A stretch of 64,000 nucleotides of DNA from Alloalcanivorax marinus. Its GTDB lineage: Bacteria; Pseudomonadota; Gammaproteobacteria; Pseudomonadales; Alcanivoracaceae. A program made the position numbers and the translations under genes. Positions 55,801 to 64,000 of the stretch are shown here, piece after piece (position 1 is the first letter of the stretch; each line of letters opens with the position of its first letter). The stretch lies in contig NZ_JAEKJB010000002.1 in assembly GCF_016785095.1 (NCBI RefSeq), positions 124,001 through 188,000 of the forward strand. Reading direction: 5' to 3'. Below the pieces are notes generated by a model. It had not been told where the DNA came from. It saw only the letters and a program-made list of their open reading frames with translations, and did not search any database.

Positions 55801-56317
55801 CAAGACCCTGGAAAACGCCATCCGCAAGATCGACCGGGAGACCCGCACCCGCTTCAAGGAGTACTTCGACCGCATCAACAAGGGGCTCCAGGAGCTGTTT
55901 CCCAAGGTTTTCGGCGGCGGCCACGCCTACCTGGAACTCACCGGCGAGGACCTGCTCGACACCGGCGTGGCGATCATGGCGCGGCCCCCCGGCAAGCGCA
56001 ACAGCACCATTCACTTGCTGTCCGGGGGTGAAAAAGCGCTCACGGCGTTGTCCCTGGTATTCAGTATCTTCGAACTGAACCCGGCGCCGTTCTGTCTGCT
56101 TGATGAGGTGGACGCGCCCCTTGACGACGCCAACGTGGGGCGTTTCTGTAATCTGGTGTCGGAAATGGCGGAGCGGGTACAGTTTATCTACATCACGCAC
56201 AACAAGATCGCCATGGAGATGGCGCACACCCTGATGGGCGTGACCATGCACGAGCCGGGCGTATCCCGCCTGGTATCCGTGGACGTGGACGAAGCCGCCG
56301 AAATGGCGGCCATGTAA
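52811..56317 (+). CDS. smc: Chromosome segregation ATPase SMC
   Basis: 1168 aa. The N-terminal head has Walker A GPNGCGKSN at 31-39. Long heptad coiled coils (about 170-500 and 680-1000) flank a hinge (about 510-660, around EGWEKAVEAVLGDALQAVVI). The C-terminal head has signature LSGGEKALTALSL near 1070 and Walker B FCLLDEVDAPLDD near 1097. It condenses and organises chromosomes, normally with ScpA/ScpB, which are not in the window. The smc-zipA-ligA order that follows is conserved in pseudomonads. Confidence 0.97.
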   Translation: MRLKTIKLAGFKSFVDPTSALFPDNLTAVVGPNGCGKSNIIDAVRWVMGESSAKHLRGESMADVIFNGSNARKPVAQASIELVFDNSDATVTGEYGKFNEISVKRQVTRDGQSNYFLNGTKCRRKDISDIFLGTGLGPRSYAIIEQGMISRLIEAKPEELRVYIEEAAGISKYKARRRETENRMRRTRENLERLTDIRDELERQLERLSRQAAAAEKYKQYKEEERHKSAQLKALRWKGLDNQVKQLDQVIGELEVALEARIAEQRHADAEIEQLRENHNDVQESFNQVQQRYYALGAEVARLEQSIQHQRERRQQLYEELEQVSASWKEAEAHQSADAEKLAQLDESLENLEPDLELAREREETAAEALALAEDAMQEWQQAWEAFNNKAGESRRQAEVEQSRIQHLEKSIERLGDRLERLAKEQESLDSGPLAQEMRQLEEQVAEFREQGEESELRAESLQERINQLRRDNGERGRELDEARDRLQAARNRHTSLEALQKAAMGDDGAVSDWLERHELDRQARLADRIQVAEGWEKAVEAVLGDALQAVVIDGLDRVGDWLADLTHGRVTLMDANAAGPAASGAPAADALINHVTGDVPEGLLTGVHAADDLGAALALRSRLAAGESVVTRDGIWLGPDWLKVMREQDQEAGVLERRRELEALAGTIDGAEARVEELKAALEEAREAIAELEEEREEVQRQAARLNRALGEVNAQVSARQVRLEQITMRRERLGNEMEEARGQLSQEEQQIKEARAVLQEALDAMEQDSGEREALLSKRDQARAALDDARQQARQQRDLAHQLAMDAQGARTQADALRQNLDRLSSQVASLGERKAQLEDQASDGGDPGLELQEQLEEKLEQRLESEQQLAEARRRLEDVEHRMRDLEGRRGQHERQAQEVRDAINGKRMQWQDLTTRRQTVAEQLDEQHFDLNTILDNLPEEADEKAWAEELERIGQRIARLGQINLAAIEEYQQQSERKQYLDQQNDDLEDALKTLENAIRKIDRETRTRFKEYFDRINKGLQELFPKVFGGGHAYLELTGEDLLDTGVAIMARPPGKRNSTIHLLSGGEKALTALSLVFSIFELNPAPFCLLDEVDAPLDDANVGRFCNLVSEMAERVQFIYITHNKIAMEMAHTLMGVTMHEPGVSRLVSVDVDEAAEMAAM

Positions 56318-56378
56318 TGCGGGAACACATTGATCCGATGAATCTGGGCGACGCGAGCCAAGCTAAGGAAGAGGCAAC

Positions 56379-57404
56379 ATGGGCCTGAATCTGGAAACAC
56401 TGATTGGCATCCTGGTCATTCTGATCCTCCTGATTCTCGCCGATGGCGTGCGACGCATGATCCGCGAGCGGCATGGCCGCCTGCGCATGCGCATCGACCG
56501 CCGTTTCGGCAAGGACAAGGGGCAGCAAAACGCGGACGACGAGGACGACTACCCCCATGACCTGGGCAAGCCCCGGGTCCGCCGCCGCGACCAGGCGTCC
56601 ATCGACATGGACGGCGTCGACGACGACGGCGACGCCGCCGATCCGCCGATGATGATGGACCCGGCGGACGCGCCGACGGATTCGGGCGCCGCCCGCCGCG
56701 CCGAGCAGGGCACCTTGTTCGATGGTGAAGGCGAGGCCGAAGCGGAGCCGGCGCCCCGCGCCGCCGAACCGCCGCGCCGCGCGGCGTCCGAACCGCCGGC
56801 CCCGGAGCCCGAGCCCGAACCGGCCCCGGAGCCGCCCCGCGCCGCGGACGCGCCGCGAACCAACACCGGCGCCGACTCCGGTAGGAGCGGCTTTAGCCAT
56901 GATACCGTCGAGGACGCCCCGGAGCCGCGCCGCGCGACCACGAACCGCGCGCCGGCCCAGGAAGCCCCGCCCCTGGAAGTGATCGTGTTCCACCTGATCG
57001 CGCGCCGCCCGGAACGCTTCGACGGCCAGGCCCTGCTTCGCATGCTGCTGGAAGGTGGCCTGCGCTACGGCGACATGCAGATCTTCCACCGCCACCGCGA
57101 TACCCGCGCCGGCGAGCAGCTGGAATTCTCCGTGGCCAACGCGGTGGAGCCGGGCACCTTCGACATCGACACCATGGAAGACGAAGGCTTCGCCGGCATC
57201 ACCTTCTTCATGAAACTGCCCGGCCCCGGCGAACCGCTGGCCTCCCTGGACCGCATGCTGGCCATCGGTCGGCGCCTGGCGGAAGAACTGGACGGCGAGC
57301 TCAAGGACGAACAGCACAGCGTGCTCACGCCGCAAACCATGGAACACCTGCGCCAGCGCGTGCAGGAATTCGAACGCCGCCAGCGCGTCTCCCACGGCGC
57401 CTGA
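56379..57404 (+). CDS. zipA: Cell-division protein ZipA (with REP insertion in linker)
   Basis: 341 aa. The N-terminal membrane anchor is TLIGILVILILLILADGVRR. A charged and then Pro/Ala/Glu-rich linker spans about 30-200, and the C-terminal FtsZ-binding domain about 205-335 (LEVIVFHLIARRPERFDGQA; GDMQIFHRH; GITFFMKLPGPGEP). It anchors FtsZ to the membrane at the division ring. The linker segment GRSGFSHD (about residues 168-175) is encoded by a REP element read in an open frame. GAAGAGG precedes the start 61 bases after smc. Confidence 0.95.
   Translation: MGLNLETLIGILVILILLILADGVRRMIRERHGRLRMRIDRRFGKDKGQQNADDEDDYPHDLGKPRVRRRDQASIDMDGVDDDGDAADPPMMMDPADAPTDSGAARRAEQGTLFDGEGEAEAEPAPRAAEPPRRAASEPPAPEPEPEPAPEPPRAADAPRTNTGADSGRSGFSHDTVEDAPEPRRATTNRAPAQEAPPLEVIVFHLIARRPERFDGQALLRMLLEGGLRYGDMQIFHRHRDTRAGEQLEFSVANAVEPGTFDIDTMEDEGFAGITFFMKLPGPGEPLASLDRMLAIGRRLAEELDGELKDEQHSVLTPQTMEHLRQRVQEFERRQRVSHGA
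56881..56903 (+). repeat. REP element inside the zipA coding sequence
   Basis: GTAGGAGCGGCTTTAG followed by CCATGAT, matching the repeat consensus at 21 of 23 positions (GC to AT near the end). It is read in frame without a stop. Confidence 0.85.
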
Positions 57405-57425
57405 CCGACCGCCCACGGCAACACA

Positions 57426-57515
57426 GTAGGAGCGGCTGGGCGGCACCCCGCTTCAGCCGCGATAACGGCCTGGTCGGAACCCACCTGATCGTTATCGCGG
57501 CCCAAGCGCAGCGCC
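57426..57515. repeat. Long-variant REP and degenerate copy before ligA
   Basis: Forward long variant 57426-57463 (GTAGGAGCGGCTGGGCGGCA ... CTTCAGCCGCGAT), then a degenerate reverse copy starting ATCGCGGCCCAAGCG near 57494. They fill the zipA-ligA gap. Confidence 0.7.
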
Positions 57516-57530
57516 CGCCGGCCGCCCTGA

Positions 57531-59939
<2,409 letters not shown>

Positions 59940-59953
59940 GCGCGGCCCAGGCA

Positions 59954-59976
59954 ATCGCGGCTGAAGCCGCGCCGCC
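59954..59976 (-). repeat. Truncated REP element after ligA
   Basis: ATCGCGGCTGAAGCCGC followed by GCCGCC: the outer end (CTCCTAC) is lost. It starts 14 bases after the ligA stop. Confidence 0.6.
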
Positions 59977-60051
59977 GCCACGCCCACCAGGATGGCGGCC
60001 CGCCGCCCCGCCGGTTACCATGTCGCCAAGCCGAAATCGTGAGGTCCTTTC

Positions 60052-60630
60052 ATGCGCGTCCTGGTTCTGGCGCTGACGCTGCTGCTGCTCGGCGGCTGCG
60101 CCACCACCCCCACCCACATTGATGACGTCTGCGCGGTGTTCGATCAGAAGGGGGGCTGGTTCAACAACTGGTACAAGGCCGCCAAGCGCAGCGAAAAGGA
60201 ATATGGCGTGCCGGTGGCGATCCTGATGGCCACCATCTACAAGGAATCCGGTTACCAGGCCCATGCCAAGCCACCGCGCACCAGACTGCTCGGCATCATC
60301 CCCTGGAAACGTCCCTCCAGCGCCTACGGTTACCCCCAGGCCCTGGACGGCACCTGGGCCTGGTACCAGCGCGAAACCGGCCACGGCGGCGCCAAGCGCG
60401 ACGACTTCGGCGACGCGGTGGACTTCGTTGGCTGGTATCACTACCAGAGCCACGTGCGCAACGGCATCGCCCTCAACGACGCCTACCACCTGTACCTGGC
60501 CTACTACGCCGGCCACGGCGGCTACGCCCGGGGCGTCTGGAAAAACCGGTCCTACATGCAGCGCTCCGCCCGCCGCGCCCAGGACATGGCCAGCCGCTAC
60601 GCGGTGCAGTTGGAGCGTTGCGGTCGATGA
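60052..60630 (+). CDS. Lipoprotein with lytic-transglycosylase-like (SLT) domain
   Basis: 192 aa. Lipobox LLGGC with lipidated C16. The SLT-type core YGVPVAILMATIYKESGYQA has the likely catalytic glutamate E65, followed by AYGYPQALDGTWAWYQRETG and AYYAGHGGYARGVW, typical of goose-lysozyme/SLT folds. It probably cleaves peptidoglycan at the outer membrane's inner face. It lies about 110 bases after ligA, a place where pseudomonads carry a similar lipoprotein (recalled). AGGTCC is a modest ribosome site. Confidence 0.82.
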   Translation: MRVLVLALTLLLLGGCATTPTHIDDVCAVFDQKGGWFNNWYKAAKRSEKEYGVPVAILMATIYKESGYQAHAKPPRTRLLGIIPWKRPSSAYGYPQALDGTWAWYQRETGHGGAKRDDFGDAVDFVGWYHYQSHVRNGIALNDAYHLYLAYYAGHGGYARGVWKNRSYMQRSARRAQDMASRYAVQLERCGR

Positions 60631-60642
60631 GCGGAGTCCGAT

Positions 60643-61071
60643 TTGGATAACGAGTCGATTGTTTACGGCTGCATCAAACACCTGCCGTTCGGCGACGATC
60701 GGCAGCGCAAGGCCAGTTGCTTCCACAACCGCCGCGCGTTGCGCGAGCTGCCGGAGGCGGACGAGTGGCCGTTCCTCAGCCAGGACATGTTCGCCATCGC
60801 CGGCGACCCGGGCAGCGGCGCCGGCTTCCAGACCCAGGTGATCCACTTCGGTATGTCCTACCGCGCGGTGGAGTACGAATGGGAGCATTGGATCGCCAAG
60901 TTCGAACGGCTGCTCAAGCGCATGTACTGGGTCAGCGCCGTGGTGCACCTGGAAACCGAGCTGGCCGGCTTTCACACCTTCCTGTGGGACAGCGCCGACG
61001 ATTACCACGAACCCTCGGACGAGCCGCTGCGAGTGCGCTGCGAATGGTCCCGGGAAGGCAACATGGTTTAA
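60643..61071 (+). CDS. Conserved hypothetical protein
   Basis: 142 aa, function not recognised. The start is TTG 60643 with GGAG at 60633-60636; no closer ATG fits. It is soluble and rich in aromatic and acidic residues (IHFGMSYRAVEYEWEHWIAK; MYWVSAVVHLETELAGFHTF), with no signal or membrane segment. It lies 12 bases after the SLT lipoprotein and 13 before the YheU gene, so it is probably in one operon with them. Confidence 0.7.
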   Translation: MDNESIVYGCIKHLPFGDDRQRKASCFHNRRALRELPEADEWPFLSQDMFAIAGDPGSGAGFQTQVIHFGMSYRAVEYEWEHWIAKFERLLKRMYWVSAVVHLETELAGFHTFLWDSADDYHEPSDEPLRVRCEWSREGNMV

Positions 61072-61084
61072 ACGGATTGCGCTT

Positions 61085-61324
61085 ATGAGCATGCCGATCA
61101 TCGTGCCCTGGTCCGACATCGACCGCGCCACCCTGGACAACCTGATCGAGGAATTCGTCACCCGCGACGGCACCGATTACGGCGAGCAGGAAGTCGCCAC
61201 CGCCACCAAGGTGGAGCAGGTGCGCGCGCAGCTGAAACGCGGCGAGGCCGCCGTGGTGTTCGACGAAGCCACCGAAACCGTCTCCGTCATGACCCGCGAG
61301 CAGCTCCGCGAGCTGGGCTTGTAG
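61085..61324 (+). CDS. YheU family protein
   Basis: 79-aa protein matching the UPF0270/YheU family. It has the N-terminal MPIIVPWSDIDRATLDNLIEEFVTRDGTDYG and the ending TREQLRELGL (motif split here: VPWSDIDRATL, EEFVTRDGTDYG). The function is unknown. It ends a small operon after ligA. Confidence 0.85.
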   Translation: MSMPIIVPWSDIDRATLDNLIEEFVTRDGTDYGEQEVATATKVEQVRAQLKRGEAAVVFDEATETVSVMTREQLRELGL

Positions 61325-61355
61325 CGGCCTTCTGGCTTGGTTCTCCATCCGGGCC

Positions 61356-61464
61356 GCGTCTCGTCGTGGTCCCCCTTCCGGGAACGTCGTGAATCCATCC
61401 CTGGAGACTCCCGGTCAAACATCCTGTTTGACAGGGTCCCGGAAGGGGGACCACGACGAGACGC
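61356..61464. repeat. Perfect 28-bp inverted repeat with nested hairpin
   Basis: The arms 61356-61383 (beginning GCGTCTCGTCGTGGTCCCCC) and 61437-61464 are exact reverse complements. The 53-base loop contains a second perfect hairpin, GTCAAACA-TCC-TGTTTGAC, at 61414-61432. It has no coding capacity and lies between convergent genes. It is a possible MITE-like or mobile repeat, or a strong two-way terminator. The rest of the 61325-61586 gap holds REP copies. Confidence 0.85.
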
Positions 61465-61478
61465 TACGAGGTAGCGTA

Positions 61479-61591
61479 GTAGGAGCGACTTTAGTCGCGA
61501 TGAAGCGGGCACGGCGGTGATCGCGACTAAAGTCGCTCCTACGGTGCCAATCGATCATGGTAGGAGCGACCGGGCGGCGTTCCGCTTCAGT
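61479..61591. repeat. Cluster of three REP elements
   Basis: Forward short copy 61479-61501, its complement 61520-61542, and a truncated long-variant forward copy 61560-61591 (GTAGGAGCGACCGGGCGGCG, then TTCCGCTTCAGT). The last copy supplies the stop codon of the MAPEG gene. Confidence 0.8.
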
Positions 61592-61979
61592 ACGCCACAG
61601 CCACCACCAACAAATGGACGCTGGCGACCAGGAACACCGTCCAGGTGGCGATGATGCCGAGCTTGCGGAAATTGTTCACCTCGCTGCCCGGGCCGGTCAT
61701 GCCCCAGGCATGAGTCACCCGCCCCAGCACCAGCAGCGCCCCATACAGATGCAGCGCCCAGGCGTTGGCGTTGTTGCCCTCCAGCAGCGCGATCAGGATC
61801 AGCGCCAGGGGAATGTATTCCACCGCGTTGCCATGGGCGCGCACCGCCCGGGTAATGCGTGTGTCGCCGCCGTCGCCCAGGGAAATCCCCCGACCGAAGC
61901 GGTAGCGCACCACGTTGAAAGCCAGGGCCAGGACCAACAGGCCGCACAGGGCGGCGTACAGGGCGGTGATCGGAAACAT
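61587..61979 (-). CDS. MAPEG family membrane protein
   Basis: 130 aa with four hydrophobic helices and the MAPEG hallmark RAVRAHGNAVEYIPLALILI in the second. The family includes glutathione S-transferases and peroxidases of eukaryotes and the E. coli YecN-type proteins; the bacterial role is mostly unknown. The start has CGAGG upstream and lies 12 bases after the mnmC stop, so the two are probably co-transcribed. The TGA lies in a REP copy. Confidence 0.85.
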   Translation of the reverse strand: MFPITALYAALCGLLVLALAFNVVRYRFGRGISLGDGGDTRITRAVRAHGNAVEYIPLALILIALLEGNNANAWALHLYGALLVLGRVTHAWGMTGPGSEVNNFRKLGIIATWTVFLVASVHLLVVAVAY

Positions 61980-61991
61980 GGGCGAACCTCG

Positions 61992-63854
61992 TTATCGTTT
62001 TTTTCGTTGTCGTTTCAGGAATCTGACCGGGTCCAGGGCGTCCAGCAATGGCCGGTCCGCCGGTGGCGGCGCGTCGCTGATGCGGTCCGCCAGGATCTCC
62101 GCGCACAGCGGCGTGCCGGTGATGCCCCGGCTGCCGTGGGCGATGCTCAGCCACAGGCCGGGCAGGGCGGCCAGGTCGTCACTGGCCGGGTCCGGCAACG
62201 GGCCGGCCAGGGGCAGAAAGTCGGTGCTCTGACAGCGCAGGCCCACCCGCCGATCCACCACCCGGATGCCGTCGCCGCCCAGCTCCGCCCAGTAGTCCGG
62301 CAGGTGGTGGCGCAGTTGCGCCAGGTTGGCGTCGTCGTCCTGGTCCCGGGGCGCCGGGTCCGGGTCGTGCAGATCGAAGGTGGCGCCCACGCAGTGCAGG
62401 CCGTCCAGGGCCGGAGTCAGGTAGCCGCCATGGCAGCGGGCCCGCTCCCAGGCGGCGCTGGCTTCGGTGGCCGCGCAGTAGCTCACCTGGCCGCGAATCA
62501 GCTTGAGCGGCAGCCAGTCCAGGGTGGCGCCGTCCACGCTCATGTCCCGGGCGGCGCCGGCGGTGGCGATCACTATCGCGTCGGCGTCCACCTGCTCGCC
62601 GTCGTCCAGGGTGGCCCGGGCCGGGGTGCCGCTGGCCAGGGCGGTGACGGCGGCCCGCCGTACCCGGATCGCCGGGTGGTCGAGCAGGGCGTGGCACCAG
62701 GCCGGCGGGTTCAGATAGCCGCCGCCGCGCAATTCGGCGCGGTCGTCACCGGCCAGCAGCAGCGAGTCCGGCCAGGCGCCGCTGTCGGCGGCGGCGCGGA
62801 TCTTGGCGCGCTGCTTGTCGTCCACATAGTGCTGGATCACCCCGTTCAGGGCGCCCTGGCCGTCCGCCGGGAAGCGGTGCCGGGCCAGCCAGCGCAGGGC
62901 ATGGCCATAGCTGAGCTGGTAGAAACGATTCTGGGCGGTGAGGTGCGGGCTGGGGGTGCTGTAGACCACCCCGGCATGATTGCCGGAGGCCGCCGTGGCG
63001 ATGCCCGCCGGGTCCACCACGGTGACCCGCCAGCCGCGCTCCGCCAGCGCCCGGGCGGCGGTGGCCCCGGCCAGGCCGGCGCCGACCACCAGCGCCTCGC
63101 CACGGCGCTGACGTCCGGGCCGCCAGGCCGCCGGGTCGGCACCGAAGGTGCCCACCACCATGTGCCGCTTGTGGCCGAAGCCGTCGATGCGTTCGACCTG
63201 GAAGCCGGCCTCCGCCAGCCCACGGCGCACCGGGCCGGCGGCGGTGAAGGTGGCCAGGGTGGCGCCGGGCCGGCTGTGGGCGGCGAGCTGCTCGAACAGA
63301 GCCGGTTGCCACATGGCCGGGTTGCGCGCCGGCGCGAAGCCATCCAGGAACCAGGCGTCCACCCGCGCCGGGCACAGCCGCCAGAGAGCCTCCGCGTCGC
63401 CGAACATCAGCGTCAGGCCGATGTTGTCCGCCAGGGTCAGGCGGTGGTAACCCGGCGAGGCCGGTGGGTACTGGGCCAGTAATTCGGTCGCCGGGGCGCC
63501 CAGGTCCGGCCAGTGGGCCAGAGCCCGGGCCAGGTCATCGGCCCGCAGCGGGTGCTTCTCCACCGAGAACAGTTCCAGCCGCGCGCCGGCCGGGGCCTGT
63601 TCGGCGAACAGGCGCGCCGCCAGCAGTATGTTCAGGCCGGTGCCGAAACCGGTCTCGCCGATCACGAAGCGGTCGCCATCGGCGAGGGCGGCGAAGCGCC
63701 GCGCCAGGCGGTTGCCGTCCAGGAACACATAGTGGCTTTCAGCGCGGCCGTCCTGGCGGGAGAAGTAGGGGTCGTCGAAGTCCCGGGCCACCGGCGTGTG
63801 CTCCTGCCAGTGCAATTGGGCGGGTTGGATCGGGGCGAAATCGCCGTTGGACAT
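61992..63854 (-). CDS. mnmC: Bifunctional tRNA 5-methylaminomethyl-2-thiouridine enzyme MnmC
   Basis: 620 aa. The N-terminal methyltransferase half has FDDPYFSRQDGRAESHYVFL and the SAM-binding FVIGETGFGTGLN. The C-terminal FAD half starts near residue 245 (ALVVGAGLAGATAARALAER) and has the HAGVVYSTPSP, RGQVSYC and HGSRGITGTPLCAEIL segments. It converts cmnm5s2U34 to nm5s2U34 and then mnm5s2U34 in tRNA. The order and spacing of motifs are complete. Confidence 0.95.
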   Translation of the reverse strand: MSNGDFAPIQPAQLHWQEHTPVARDFDDPYFSRQDGRAESHYVFLDGNRLARRFAALADGDRFVIGETGFGTGLNILLAARLFAEQAPAGARLELFSVEKHPLRADDLARALAHWPDLGAPATELLAQYPPASPGYHRLTLADNIGLTLMFGDAEALWRLCPARVDAWFLDGFAPARNPAMWQPALFEQLAAHSRPGATLATFTAAGPVRRGLAEAGFQVERIDGFGHKRHMVVGTFGADPAAWRPGRQRRGEALVVGAGLAGATAARALAERGWRVTVVDPAGIATAASGNHAGVVYSTPSPHLTAQNRFYQLSYGHALRWLARHRFPADGQGALNGVIQHYVDDKQRAKIRAAADSGAWPDSLLLAGDDRAELRGGGYLNPPAWCHALLDHPAIRVRRAAVTALASGTPARATLDDGEQVDADAIVIATAGAARDMSVDGATLDWLPLKLIRGQVSYCAATEASAAWERARCHGGYLTPALDGLHCVGATFDLHDPDPAPRDQDDDANLAQLRHHLPDYWAELGGDGIRVVDRRVGLRCQSTDFLPLAGPLPDPASDDLAALPGLWLSIAHGSRGITGTPLCAEILADRISDAPPPADRPLLDALDPVRFLKRQRKKR

Positions 63855-63945
63855 GTGGGAGCCGGCTCCTCAGACTACGCCGTTTGAATCGGGCCGCTTG
63901 AATCGGGATGCGCCCGGCGTCGCGCGCCGGGGCGAGGATAATATC

Positions 63946-64000
63946 ATGATCGCTAAAATCTGGGCGGTGATGGCGCCGGTGCTGGCCTGCGCTGGCGTGG
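63946..64000 (+). CDS. 5' end of a membrane protein gene, possibly AEC transporter (partial)
   Basis: ATG 63946 with GAGGA at 63934-63938 begins an open frame running off the window: MIAKIWAVMAPVLACAGV. The hydrophobic start resembles the first helix of auxin-efflux-carrier-type permeases, but 18 residues cannot settle it. It is divergent from mnmC. Confidence 0.4.
   Translation, partial: MIAKIWAVMAPVLACAGV

Noticed and set aside
61356..61464. Insertion sequence ends
   Set aside because: The inverted arms enclose only 53 bases with no transposase and no evident target duplication; a MITE-like element is the most that can be said.

Overview
The window is G+C-rich DNA (about two thirds G+C by eye) from a gammaproteobacterium, most likely Alcanivorax-like or a related marine lipid or hydrocarbon degrader. 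The reasons are the smc-zipA-ligA gene order also known from Pseudomonas, a high density of acyl-CoA genes, CysZ, MnmC and DbpA, and many copies of a GTAGGAGCG...CGCGAT repeat of the REP type. The genus is an inference; no rRNA is present.

Layout. 1-1030: tail of a gene that looks like a phosphotransferase-family gene, then surE. 1364-12504: acyl-CoA ligase, a five-gene branched-chain-type ABC importer, a fused enoyl-CoA hydratase/3-hydroxyacyl-CoA dehydrogenase and two tandem acyl-CoA dehydrogenases. Together they form an import, activation and beta-oxidation cassette that lacks only a thiolase. 12653-16062: MDR oxidoreductase, MFS exporter and ketopantoate-reductase-like protein. 16117-20861: Fur-box-controlled TonB receptor with two small membrane proteins and a PepSY protein (iron uptake). 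20962-27327: LysR regulator, a TRAP transporter, a dehydrogenase and two class II aldolase-family proteins, one of which has lost the zinc ligands. 27477-33766: MDR reductase, metallo-beta-lactamase-fold hydrolase, acyl-CoA dehydrogenase divergent from a thiolase, a small hypothetical gene and an AraC regulator. 33941-36516: lipoprotein, ohrR, ohr and cysZ. 36517-50940: an AT-rich promoter region, a TpsB transporter, a 3911-residue TpsA exoprotein and a small AT-rich orphan membrane gene. 51065-64000: dbpA, smc, zipA, ligA, a lytic-transglycosylase-like lipoprotein, two small genes, a large nested inverted repeat, a MAPEG protein, mnmC and the start of another gene.

How the genes fit together. 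A palindrome of the type CGGAAT-N3-ATTCCG lies just upstream of TTGACG-17-CAGAKT promoters both before the acyl-CoA ligase operon (1180-1230) and before the acyl-CoA dehydrogenase/thiolase pair (30948-30995). This suggests one regulon in which the distant thiolase completes the first cassette. OhrR has near-identical operators in front of itself and ohr.

The most unusual items are a REP copy read through inside zipA, a predicted alpha-helical coiled coil interrupting the TpsA beta-helix, a ~590-bp tandem module in tpsA, a short ORF translationally overlapping tpsB, a zinc-less class II aldolase homologue, a LivG without its ABC signature glycine, and a perfect 28-bp inverted repeat with a second hairpin in its loop. 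No tRNA, rRNA, CRISPR array, prophage or insertion sequence was found.
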